A stretch of 13,117 nucleotides of DNA from Bacillota bacterium (lineage in GTDB: Bacteria; Bacillota; Clostridia; Christensenellales; SZUA-584), in the NCBI GenBank assembly GCA_023415795.1, contig JAEZJG010000025.1, forward strand, positions 1 to 13,117. Direction: 5' to 3'. The position numbers and the translations under genes were made by a program. This document shows, in pieces, positions 6,183-13,010 of the stretch (positions are counted from its first letter, which is position 1; each line of letters starts with the position of its first letter). A model generated the notes under the pieces. That model made no database searches. It saw nothing but the letters and a program-made list of their open reading frames with translations, and had not been told where the DNA came from.

Positions 6183-7906
6183 GCCAGCTCCTCCTGCCCC
6201 AGCTGCGACGAAACGATCTCGCGGTACGTCTCGCAGCTGTCCATAAGCTCCTTGTGCCGTCCCTGTCCGGCAATCTTGCCTTCATCCAATACGATGATGT
6301 TGTCCGCGTTCATCACGGTGCTCACGCGCTGCGCAACGATGATGACCGTTGCCTCCGTCGTCTCGGCAGACAGCGCCTGCCGCAGCTTCGCGTCCGTTTT
6401 AAAGTCCAGCGCCGAGAAGCTGTCGTCAAAAATGTATACCTGCGGTTTGCGCACCAGTGCCCGCGCAATGGAAAGACGCTGCTTCTGACCGCCCGAGAAG
6501 TTGGTGCCGTCCTGCGCCACCGGCGCTTCAATGCCCTCCTCCAGACCGGAGACAAACTCCTGTGCCTGTGCCGTCCTCAGTGCGGCTCTTATCTCCTCGT
6601 CTGTCGCGTCCTCCTTGCCGTAACGTATGTTTGCGGCAATGGTGCCGCTCACCAGGCTCACCTTCTGCGGCACAAAGCCGATGAGCTGCCGCAGCGCGTC
6701 CTGCGGATAATCTTTCACATCCGCTCCGTTCACCAGCACCTGTCCTTGGCTGGCGTCATAAAACCGGGGTATCAGCTTCACCAGAGTCGATTTGCCGCTG
6801 CCCGTACTGCCAATAATCGCCGTTACCTCGCCCGGCTTCGCAATAAAGGATATACCGCATATCGCAGGCTCCTGCGCACCGTGGTAACCAAAGCTGACAT
6901 TTTTGAACTCTACCTGCCCCTTCACCGTGGTCGCAGGAAGCTTATCCGTTGTATCCTTGACGCTGGATTCCAGCGCAAATATCTCGTTGATGCGATCAGC
7001 GGAAGCCTGTGCCCGCGGCAGCATGACAAACATCATCGTCGCCATAATCAGCGCAAACATCACCTGCATCACGTATTGCTGAAACGCCATCAAATCGCCC
7101 ACCTGCGTCACGCCGGTGTCCACCAGATGTCCGCCGAACCACAGCACCGCCACGGTCGCCAGGTTCAGCACCACCATGATGGACGGAAACATCAGGCTCA
7201 TCCAACGGTGCGCCGTCACAGACGTATTGGTCAGGTCGGCGTTTGCCTCATCAAACCGCTCCTGCTCAAACTGCGTCTTGTTAAAAGCGCGGATCACGCG
7301 CATACCCGTCAGGTTCTCGCGCAGCACCAGGTTGACGCGGTCAATCTTCTTCTGCAGCGATTTAAACAGCGGCATCACCTTCAGCGCAATGCCAAGTATC
7401 ACGGCAGACATCAGCACAATAATGACCACAATTAGCCACGATAGCCCTACGTCCTTCTGCAGCGCCATCACAATGCCGCCCGCCGCCGTGATGGGCGCAG
7501 CCAGCAGCATCGAGAGTATCATCACCATTACGTTCATGATCTGCGTCACGTCGTTGGTAGAGCGCGTAATCAGCGACGCCGTGCCGATCTTATCAAACTC
7601 ACCCAGCGAATAGCCCTCTACCGTCTTGAAGATGTCGCGCCGAATGTCCCTTGCAAAACCGACCGCCGCCTTAGATGAATACAGCCGTGCCAGCCCCGTA
7701 CACACGGTGACAACCAGCGTATACCCCAGCATAACAAGCCCCGTCTGTATGATGAAGCTGATGTCCTTGCCCACCACACCCTTGTTGACAATGTCAGACA
7801 TCAGGTTGGGCAGATACAGCTGGGAGAGCGCCTGCACCGTGGTCAGCAGCACCACGATAAGCGCCTGCCATTTGTATGGCCTAAAATACTTGAAAAGTTT
7901 ACCCAT
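6179..7906 (-). CDS. ABC exporter half-transporter, short subunit with degenerate ATP site
   Basis: Partner of the long ABC subunit. 575 residues, six membrane helices (about 1-300), then the ATPase domain with Walker A GSTGSGKST (366-374), a canonical signature FSGGQ (470-474), Walker B YIFDD (491-495) with Asp495 where the catalytic Glu is expected, and Gln526 (VAQRVST) where the H-loop His is expected. These substitutions are the mark of the non-hydrolysing half in asymmetric heterodimeric exporters. Its Walker A/B would face the degenerate ISQGQ of the long subunit, while its own FSGGQ completes the active site there. The start ATG 7906 has GAGG about 8 nt upstream. It lies 32 bp after tetR and overlaps the long-subunit gene by 4 bp, so it is translationally coupled. 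Confidence 0.94.
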   Translation of the reverse strand: MGKLFKYFRPYKWQALIVVLLTTVQALSQLYLPNLMSDIVNKGVVGKDISFIIQTGLVMLGYTLVVTVCTGLARLYSSKAAVGFARDIRRDIFKTVEGYSLGEFDKIGTASLITRSTNDVTQIMNVMVMILSMLLAAPITAAGGIVMALQKDVGLSWLIVVIIVLMSAVILGIALKVMPLFKSLQKKIDRVNLVLRENLTGMRVIRAFNKTQFEQERFDEANADLTNTSVTAHRWMSLMFPSIMVVLNLATVAVLWFGGHLVDTGVTQVGDLMAFQQYVMQVMFALIMATMMFVMLPRAQASADRINEIFALESSVKDTTDKLPATTVKGQVEFKNVSFGYHGAQEPAICGISFIAKPGEVTAIIGSTGSGKSTLVKLIPRFYDASQGQVLVNGADVKDYPQDALRQLIGFVPQKVSLVSGTIAANIRYGKEDATDEEIRAALRTAQAQEFVSGLEEGIEAPVAQDGTNFSGGQKQRLSIARALVRKPQVYIFDDSFSALDFKTDAKLRQALSAETTEATVIIVAQRVSTVMNADNIIVLDEGKIAGQGRHKELMDSCETYREIVSSQLGQEELA

Positions 7907-7938
7907 ATATATCCTCTTTCCCTTAAAATAAAAAACTT

Positions 7939-8511
7939 TTATTTCTCCAGCACAGTGATAATGCTGCTCAGCATCCAGTCAAAATACCTGTCGTTTTCCA
8001 GCTCCTCCTCTATGTGATGTCCAAAAAGCCCTCGAAAGAAATGACCAATAATATTGGTGGTGTACAGTTTGAGTGCCATCTTCGGCTCAGCATTCAAATG
8101 TCCTGCTTCATACATCGCCGTAAAATAGCGCAGCAGGCTATGCTCCGCGTGCTGCTCGTTTTTCCGCGCTGCCATCTCCGGCACAGATTCACGGATCTTG
8201 TCGCGCATCACAATGCGAATCAGCGAAGCGTTCTTCTTGTAGGTATTCAGCATCTCATAAGCAATATGTCTTAAATCAGTCCGCAGCTCATAGGTCACAC
8301 CGTTTTTCAGATAGTCGTCTATCTTATATGGATGAAAGCAGCTGCGCAGCGTCTCGTTAAACAAGCTGCGCTTCGATTCAAAATGCCGGTACAGCGTCAC
8401 CTCCGAAATGCCCGCCAATGCCGCGATCTCCTTGGTGGTGGCCGCCGCAAAGCCCTTTTGCTCGAACAGCTCGCGCGCCGCCCCCATGATCTTCTCCTTT
8501 GTTCCCATCAT
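7939..8511 (-). CDS. TetR/AcrR-family transcriptional regulator
   Basis: A DNA-binding repressor-type protein of 190 residues, normal length. The N-terminal helix-turn-helix domain spans about 5-50: KEKIMGAARELFEQKGFAAA, then TTKEIAALAGISEVTLYRHF, an excellent match to the TetR family, then the KRSLF continuation. The C-terminal ligand domain (about 55-190) is unspecific in sequence. It is the first gene of a - strand operon, 32 bp before the two ABC genes. An 18 bp palindrome sits 9 bp before its start, at its own promoter. The likely job is autorepression and induction of the exporter by a ligand. Start: ATG 8511 (a second ATG follows directly), with AAGGCGG ahead. The ligand is unknown. 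Confidence 0.93.
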   Translation of the reverse strand: MMGTKEKIMGAARELFEQKGFAAATTKEIAALAGISEVTLYRHFESKRSLFNETLRSCFHPYKIDDYLKNGVTYELRTDLRHIAYEMLNTYKKNASLIRIVMRDKIRESVPEMAARKNEQHAEHSLLRYFTAMYEAGHLNAEPKMALKLYTTNIIGHFFRGLFGHHIEEELENDRYFDWMLSSIITVLEK

Positions 8512-8520
8512 TCACCGCCT

Positions 8521-8538
8521 TAAGTAAGTGCTTACTTA
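8521..8538. promoter_or_regulatory. TetR-type operator palindrome
   Basis: TAAGTAAGTGCTTACTTA has two perfect 8 bp arms (TAAGTAAG / CTTACTTA) around a 2 bp centre. It lies between the tetR start codon (8511) and the likely -10 of tetR, covering the predicted transcription start. This is the classic position for autorepression by the adjacent TetR protein. The palindrome is directly visible; the identity of the binding protein is inferred from position. Confidence 0.85.
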
Positions 8539-8566
8539 CATTATTCGAATTGCGGCTTCCAGTCAA
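8538..8566 (-). promoter_or_regulatory. promoter of tetR-ABC operon
   Basis: On the minus strand, TTGACT (8566-8561) is a -35 with one mismatch. A weak -10, TAATGT (8543-8538), lies 17 bp downstream; AATAAT (8545-8540) is a closer match at 15 bp. Transcription would begin within the operator palindrome, giving a leader of about 20 nt before the tetR ATG. The -35 is good; the -10 is uncertain. Confidence 0.6.
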
Positions 8567-8639
8567 TGCGCGAATCGAATGTTCACATTTTATTCAACAA
8601 TTCTTCTCTTTTAACATGACCATTTACTCTCCTGAAATA

Positions 8640-8668
8640 TTGCACCGTTGGCGCACACACTTTATAAT
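8640..8668 (+). promoter_or_regulatory. promoter of NusG_II-Gx-YugP genes, positioned for a leaderless mRNA
   Basis: TTGCAC (8640-8645), a 17 bp spacer and a perfect TATAAT (8663-8668). The seventh base after the -10 is the A of the ATG at 8675, so the predicted transcript starts at or very near the start codon. No Shine-Dalgarno lies before that ATG. The divergent tetR promoter is about 75 bp away, and the operator is over 100 bp from this promoter, so control by TetR is not obvious. Confidence 0.75.
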
Positions 8669-8674
8669 GCTGTT

Positions 8675-9043
8675 ATGAAGCATATTGTCAAAAAAGCAGA
8701 TATAGTCCTGTTCATACTGCTCATCGCCATTGCGGCGGGGGGCATTTTTGCAATGTCGGTCGCTGGGGCATCGGGTGATACTGCCGTGGTTCGGCTGGAC
8801 GGCAGCGTTGTCCGGCGCTTGGATCTGGGCGTAGACCAAACCTTTTGGGTGGGCGATGTTGAGCTCACTGTCAAAGACGGCGCCATCGCGTTCATCGAGT
8901 CCGACTGCCCCGGTAAGGAATGCATACACGCCGGATGGCTTAAAAGCCCCGGCTCCAGCGCAGCGTGTCTGCCCAACCACGTATCCGTCACCATAGAAGG
9001 CTCGGCAAATTCGCATCAGGAGGTGGACACCATTGCGGAATAA
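8675..9043 (+). CDS. NusG domain II-containing membrane-anchored protein
   Basis: A small extracytoplasmic protein of the NusG_II family, 122 residues. Residues 10-30 form one membrane helix (DIVLFILLIAIAAGGIFAMS). The outer domain has VRLDGSVVRRLDLG, then the family's cysteine-containing core DCPGKECIHAGWLKSPG (Cys78, Cys83) and AACLPNHVSV (Cys98). The ATG at 8675 is chosen over the in-frame TTG at 8648, because the TTG lies between -35 and -10 of the promoter and has no ribosome binding site. Proteins of this family often sit beside Gx-transporter genes, as here. The molecular function is not established; a redox or envelope role is possible but unproven. It overlaps the next gene by 11 bp. 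Confidence 0.88.
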   Translation: MKHIVKKADIVLFILLIAIAAGGIFAMSVAGASGDTAVVRLDGSVVRRLDLGVDQTFWVGDVELTVKDGAIAFIESDCPGKECIHAGWLKSPGSSAACLPNHVSVTIEGSANSHQEVDTIAE

Positions 9044-9602
9044 CACCCTGTCGACGCGCCGCATTGCCACGCTCTCAGCGCTGCTTGCCATATCGCTGGT
9101 GCTTGCCGTGGTCGAAAACATGCTGGGCGCGCTGATACCGCTGCCCATCCCCGGCGTCAAGCTGGGTCTTGCCAACATCATATCGATGTTCATACTCACG
9201 TACTTTTCAGTGCCCTCCGCGCTATTCGTCGGCATACTGCGCACCTTTCTTGCGTCGCTTTTTTCCGGCGGACTTGGCATGTTTTTATATTCCGCTCCCG
9301 GCGCGCTGCTTAGCATTCTGATGATGGCAGCCGTCATGCGCGGCATCAAGGCGCTCAGCCTCGTCGGCGTATCAATGGTAGGCGCCGTCATGCACAACCT
9401 GTCGCAGGTATGTGTCGCGGTACTGCTGACGGGCGAGGTGAATCTGTTCTACTACGCTTTCGTACTGATTGCGGTGGGCGCAGTGTCCGGCACCATTACC
9501 GGCATCGTCGCGCACACCACTTTTATCCGCGCGGCAAATGCTTTGAATATCAAAGAGCGCGCGCCGCATAAACTAAAGACAGACTCCGGAGGTGTCCAAT
9601 GA
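9033..9602 (+). CDS. Gx transporter family protein (heptaprenyl diphosphate synthase component I-like)
   Basis: A 189-residue integral membrane protein with about five hydrophobic helices. It opens with ATLSALLAISLVLAVVENM, then IPLPIPGVKLGLANIISMFI, the recognisable core of the family once named heptaprenyl diphosphate synthase component I and now usually treated as a transporter-like membrane protein. The TTG start at 9033 has AGGAGGT (9018-9024) 8 nt upstream, and no ATG fits that ribosome binding site. It overlaps the NusG_II gene by 11 bp and the next gene by ATGA, so the three genes are translationally coupled. No polyprenyl synthase (component II) is present in the window, which argues against a simple synthase-subunit role. 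The substrate is unknown. Confidence 0.88.
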   Translation: MRNNTLSTRRIATLSALLAISLVLAVVENMLGALIPLPIPGVKLGLANIISMFILTYFSVPSALFVGILRTFLASLFSGGLGMFLYSAPGALLSILMMAAVMRGIKALSLVGVSMVGAVMHNLSQVCVAVLLTGEVNLFYYAFVLIAVGAVSGTITGIVAHTTFIRAANALNIKERAPHKLKTDSGGVQ

Positions 9603-10291
9603 TGTATCCTCAATTCTACTGGGACCCGACGATGCTGCTGATGATTCCCGGCATCATCATCGCCATATGGGCGCAGTCCAAGGTCAATCGCGCCTACAGT
9701 ACCTATTCCAAAATGCCCGTGATGAGCGGCATCACCGGGCGCGAAATGGCCTCGCGCATATTGTATGCCCACGGGCTGCAACATGTACAGATCAACGCGC
9801 AGCAGGGCGTGCTGTCCGACAACTACAATCCCATGAAGAAAACGCTTAACCTGTCTCAGGGCAACTACGCAGGGCGTTCGGTGGCCGCCGTCGCGATCGC
9901 CGCACACGAATCCGGTCACGCCATTCAGCACGGCGCGGGCTATTTCCCGCTGCGCGTGCGCAGCCTGCTTGCGCCAGTCGTCTCCTTCGCGTCCTATCTG
10001 CTGTGGCCGCTGCTGATATTCGGCATGCTGCTGGGCTACACCAACATTATCAACATTGTCGTGTGGATATTCCTAGGCATATTCGCGTTTCAGGTCGTTA
10101 CGCTGCCGGTGGAATATAACGCGTCCCGCCGCGCCATGGCCGCGCTCTCCGCCCAAAACCTGCTGACCGATGAGGAGCTTTTCGGCGCGCGCAAGATGCT
10201 GAGTGCCGCCGCGCTCACCTACGTTGCTGCGACGCTGGTCGCGCTGCTCAATGTGCTGCGCTTCGCGATGCTGTCCAATCGCAGACGATAG
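9599..10291 (+). CDS. YugP-like zinc metallopeptidase, membrane-bound
   Basis: A putative membrane zinc peptidase of the YugP/Zn_peptidase_2 family, 230 residues, normal length. An N-terminal helix (about 11-25) is followed by a conserved region with YSKMPVMSGITGREMA and VLSDNYNPMKKTLNLS. The zinc site is HESGH (103-107), with Glu104 as the presumed catalytic base. Two membrane helices follow (about 125-148 and 150-168), then LPVEYNASRRAM (169-180), whose Glu172 is a likely third zinc ligand by analogy with related metalloproteases. A last helix spans about 203-222 and the end is basic. The start ATG 9599 overlaps the previous stop, with GGAGGT at 9588-9593. The substrate is unknown; family members are usually housekeeping genes in Firmicutes. 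Confidence 0.92.
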   Translation: MMYPQFYWDPTMLLMIPGIIIAIWAQSKVNRAYSTYSKMPVMSGITGREMASRILYAHGLQHVQINAQQGVLSDNYNPMKKTLNLSQGNYAGRSVAAVAIAAHESGHAIQHGAGYFPLRVRSLLAPVVSFASYLLWPLLIFGMLLGYTNIINIVVWIFLGIFAFQVVTLPVEYNASRRAMAALSAQNLLTDEELFGARKMLSAAALTYVAATLVALLNVLRFAMLSNRRR

Positions 10292-10398
10292 TTCTTAAAA
10301 TACCTGCGGCTGAGCGGTCCCTGTTCATCGGCAGGCAAACTTTGCGTCAACTTTTCACAATCTTTGCGCCCGCATAGCCTCAATTCCGACTTTTGCTA

Positions 10399-10427
10399 TT
10401 GTGCATCGCATTTCCATTTACTATAAT
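10399..10427 (+). promoter_or_regulatory. promoter of transketolase gene
   Basis: A perfect TATAAT at 10422-10427 follows TTGTGC (10399-10404) with a 17 bp spacer. The predicted transcript starts near 10434, giving a leader of about 86 nt. A second TATAAT at 10499-10504 has no acceptable -35 and would start within the ribosome binding site, so I prefer the upstream one. Confidence 0.6.
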
Positions 10428-10519
10428 GGTGCTGTTGGATTTTTTTTGACGCATTGATATAAAACTGTCGCACCCGCCTTTGGCGGATTGTGAACGGTTA
10501 TAATATGAGGAGGAGTTTT

Positions 10520-12502
10520 ATGAACAATACAGACAGGCTGTCCATCAATACCGTGCGCATACTTGCGGCGGAGGGTGTTCAGAAGGCCAACAGCGGTCAC
10601 CCGGGTCTGCCGCTGGGCGCAGCGCCCATGGCCTATACGCTTTGGTCGCGGCATATGAAGCACAACCCGAAAAATCCCGCCTGGGCAGACAGAGATCGTT
10701 TTGTGCTGTCCGCAGGACACGGCTCCATGCTGCTTTATTCGCTGCTGCACGTGTTTGGCTACGGCGTTTCGCTGGACGACCTGAAGAATTTCCGTCAGTA
10801 CGGTTCACCAACCGCAGGCCATCCCGAGTTCGGCCACCTGCCGGGCATCGAAACCACCACCGGCCCCTTGGGTCAGGGCATCGCGAACGCCGTGGGCATG
10901 GCGATGGCCGAGGCGCACCTTGCCGCTATGTTCAACAAAGACGGCTATAATGTGGTGGATCACTACACCTACGCGCTCACGGGAGACGGCTGCCTGATGG
11001 AAGGCGTCGCATCCGAGGCATGCTCGCTGGCGGGCACGCTCAAGCTGGGCAAGCTCATCATGCTGTACGATCGCAACAAGATTACGATAGAGGGCGAGAC
11101 GGACTTCGCGTTCGACGAAGATGTCCAAAAGCGCTTCGAAGCCTACGGCTGGCAGGTGATCAACGTGGACGACGGCAACGAGGATGTCGAATCCATCGCC
11201 GCCGCCATCGCCGCTGCCAAGGCAGAGACGAGCAAGCCGTCCATCATCATCATCCGCACCGAGATCGGCTACGGCTGCCCCGCCGTGCAGGGCAAGGCCT
11301 CTTGCCACGGTTCACCGCTGGGCGATGCCAACATCGCGCTGCTCAAGGAAACCCTGGGCTGGCCGTACGAGGGCAGCTTTGTCGTTCCCGATGAGGTGAA
11401 GGCCGCCGCTGCCGAGCGACAGAAGGCTGCCGATGCCGAGGAAGAAAAGTGGAATCAGCTGTTCGCGGCATACCGCAATGCGTTCCCCGATATGGCGGTG
11501 CTGTGGGATAAGTGCTTCTCTCCCGTGGAGAAAAGCATACTGTCCGACGCTTCGCTGTACGAGTTTGATAAGCCGCTGGCCACGCGCCAGTCGTCCGGCG
11601 TTGTGCTGAACAAGCTGGCAGATATGCTGCCCGGTCTGTTTGGCGGCAGCGCGGATCTTGGCCCCTCCAACAACTCCGTGCTTAAGGGCAAGGCATACTT
11701 CTCGCCCGAAACGCCGGAGGGCATGAACATTCACTACGGTATCCGCGAGTTCGCGATGGCGGCGATGGCCAACGGTCAGGCGCTGCACGGCGGCGTGATT
11801 CCGTACGTGGCCACCTTCTTCGTGTTCACAGACTACATGAAAAACGCGGTGCGTATGTCCGCGTTGATGGGTCTGCCGGTGATCTACGTGATGACGCACG
11901 ATTCCATCGGCGTCGGCGAAGACGGCCCCACCCACCAGCCCATCGAGCAGCTGGCCTGCATGCGCGCCACCCCCAACACCTACATGTGGCGTCCGGCAGA
12001 TAGCAAGGAAACAGCGGCAGCGTATCTGTTCGCACTCAAAGCCAAGGGTCCGTCCGTCATCGCTCTCACCCGCCAGACACTGCCGCTGTATGCCGAAACG
12101 GGCGAGGCGGCGCTCAAGGGCGCTTACGTGCTCAAGGACTTCGGCGCAGATCCCAAGGTCATACTCATCGGCACAGGCAGCGAGGTCGAGCAGTGCTATC
12201 AGGCTGCGCAAAAGCTGTCTGACGAAGGCATTAGTGCCCGCGTGGTCTCCATGCCGTGTATGGATTTGTTCGAAGAGCAGGACGAAGCCTACAAGCTGAG
12301 CGTCTTGCCGGATTCCATCGACCGCCGCGTGATCGTGGAAGCTGGTGCGTCCTTCGGCTGGCATAAGTATGCGGGTCTCAAGGGCGAAATCATCGCGCTG
12401 GATCGGTTCGGCGCTTCCGGCCCCGCCGGCAAGCTGTTCGAAGCGTTCGGCTTCACGGCAGACAACATCGTCGCCAAAGCCAAAGCGTCCCTCGCGAAAT
12501 AA
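10520..12502 (+). CDS. tkt: transketolase
   Basis: A thiamine-diphosphate enzyme moving two-carbon ketol units between sugar phosphates in the cytosolic non-oxidative pentose phosphate pathway. 660 residues, normal for the one-chain bacterial enzyme. The N-terminal cofactor domain has NSGHPGLPLG (His27), AGHGSM (His67) and the ThDP/metal motif GDG (155-157) through DRNK (184-187). The central pyrimidine domain has GGSADL (375-380), the catalytic Glu410 in YGIREFAMAA, and THDSIGVGEDGPTHQP (459-474). The C-terminal domain ends LAK. ATG 10520 is chosen because GAGGAGGAG lies just upstream; an in-frame GTG at 10490 would place that Shine-Dalgarno inside the gene. It has its own promoter and terminator and no transaldolase or other pathway gene next to it. 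Confidence 0.97.
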   Translation: MNNTDRLSINTVRILAAEGVQKANSGHPGLPLGAAPMAYTLWSRHMKHNPKNPAWADRDRFVLSAGHGSMLLYSLLHVFGYGVSLDDLKNFRQYGSPTAGHPEFGHLPGIETTTGPLGQGIANAVGMAMAEAHLAAMFNKDGYNVVDHYTYALTGDGCLMEGVASEACSLAGTLKLGKLIMLYDRNKITIEGETDFAFDEDVQKRFEAYGWQVINVDDGNEDVESIAAAIAAAKAETSKPSIIIIRTEIGYGCPAVQGKASCHGSPLGDANIALLKETLGWPYEGSFVVPDEVKAAAAERQKAADAEEEKWNQLFAAYRNAFPDMAVLWDKCFSPVEKSILSDASLYEFDKPLATRQSSGVVLNKLADMLPGLFGGSADLGPSNNSVLKGKAYFSPETPEGMNIHYGIREFAMAAMANGQALHGGVIPYVATFFVFTDYMKNAVRMSALMGLPVIYVMTHDSIGVGEDGPTHQPIEQLACMRATPNTYMWRPADSKETAAAYLFALKAKGPSVIALTRQTLPLYAETGEAALKGAYVLKDFGADPKVILIGTGSEVEQCYQAAQKLSDEGISARVVSMPCMDLFEEQDEAYKLSVLPDSIDRRVIVEAGASFGWHKYAGLKGEIIALDRFGASGPAGKLFEAFGFTADNIVAKAKASLAK

Positions 12503-12517
12503 ATCCGCTGATACAGC

Positions 12518-12550
12518 AAAGGCCGGGTCGCACACCGATCCGGCCTTTTT
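12518..12550 (+). terminator. intrinsic terminator after transketolase
   Basis: AAAGGCCGGGTCG (12518-12530), loop CACAC, CGATCCGGCCTTT (12536-12548) form a 13 bp stem with one G-U pair, followed by T residues. It lies 15 bp after the stop. The far end overlaps the stop codon of the convergent lipoprotein gene. The symmetrical A/T flanks mean it may also work, more weakly, in the other direction. Confidence 0.92.
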
Positions 12551-13010
12551 ATACCCTTGAACTGGCCCCCACCATCATTTTAAACATATATAGATATCTG
12601 CTGGTGTTATAGCTGTCCTCTTCCGGTATATACATGCCCGTATAGTCCACCATCAATTTCACATAATACGTCCCGTTGGCAAGCTCACCGTTCAGTGTCC
12701 GAAGCTCATCCTCGCTGGTGAAATTGTATATGCTCTCAAACGCGTCATCAAAAACCTCCACAGTCAGCAGCTCGGCTTCTATACCCCTCCACTTGCCGTC
12801 CCCTTCGTAAGTGTCCGCCGAAAGCAGGCATTCATACGGCTGCGTCACCTGCCCGCCCTGAGTTAGTGTCACCGTCCCCGAGGCATACTCCAGCTCACCC
12901 GGCGTCACGGCAGAATCGCTTGCACTCTTTGGCTGCAAACCGTTCGCCCCGCCGCACGCTCCCAGCGTCAGCAATGCCAGCCCCAAAAATAACGGTTCTA
13001 TACTATACAT
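12549..13010 (-). CDS. small putative lipoprotein of unknown function, 5' end apparently replaced by an IS end
   Basis: No family is recognised. From ATG 13010 the protein is 153 residues. A hydrophobic signal-like segment, LFLGLALLTLGAC, ends in a lipobox with Cys19, so the product would be lipid-anchored on the cell surface. A Ser/Ala-rich linker is followed by a beta-type domain with ELEYASGTVTLTQGGQ and, near the C-terminus, ANGTYYVKLMVDYTGMYIPE, which looks like an envelope protein. The start is abnormal: MYSIE carries Glu and no Lys/Arg, there is no Shine-Dalgarno before 13010, and these codons lie in an AT-rich stretch that looks like the tip of an insertion sequence (from about 12994). 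The original start and basic n-region are probably lost, so the gene may be a pseudogene. It converges on the transketolase gene. Confidence 0.6.
   Translation of the reverse strand: MYSIEPLFLGLALLTLGACGGANGLQPKSASDSAVTPGELEYASGTVTLTQGGQVTQPYECLLSADTYEGDGKWRGIEAELLTVEVFDDAFESIYNFTSEDELRTLNGELANGTYYVKLMVDYTGMYIPEEDSYNTSRYLYMFKMMVGASSRV

Noticed and set aside
6074..7435. 453-codon + strand frame opposite the short ABC gene
   Set aside because: Same reason: antisense shadow across two real genes, biased composition, no ribosome binding site.
8648..8674. Upstream TTG start for the NusG_II gene
   Set aside because: It falls between the -35 and -10 of the only good promoter and has no Shine-Dalgarno; the ATG at 8675 directly precedes a normal basic-then-hydrophobic N-terminus.
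10303..10335. Possible terminator after the YugP-like gene (CCTGC...GCAGG)
   Set aside because: Only 5 bp arms, a long loop and no T-run follow; too weak to call.
10490..10519. GTG start adding ten residues to transketolase
   Set aside because: It would put the strong GAGGAGGAG site inside the coding region and has no ribosome binding site of its own; ATG 10520 is well placed and gives normal family length.
11312..12535. 407-codon - strand frame opposite transketolase
   Set aside because: Antisense shadow. Transketolase motifs on the + strand are complete and collinear.
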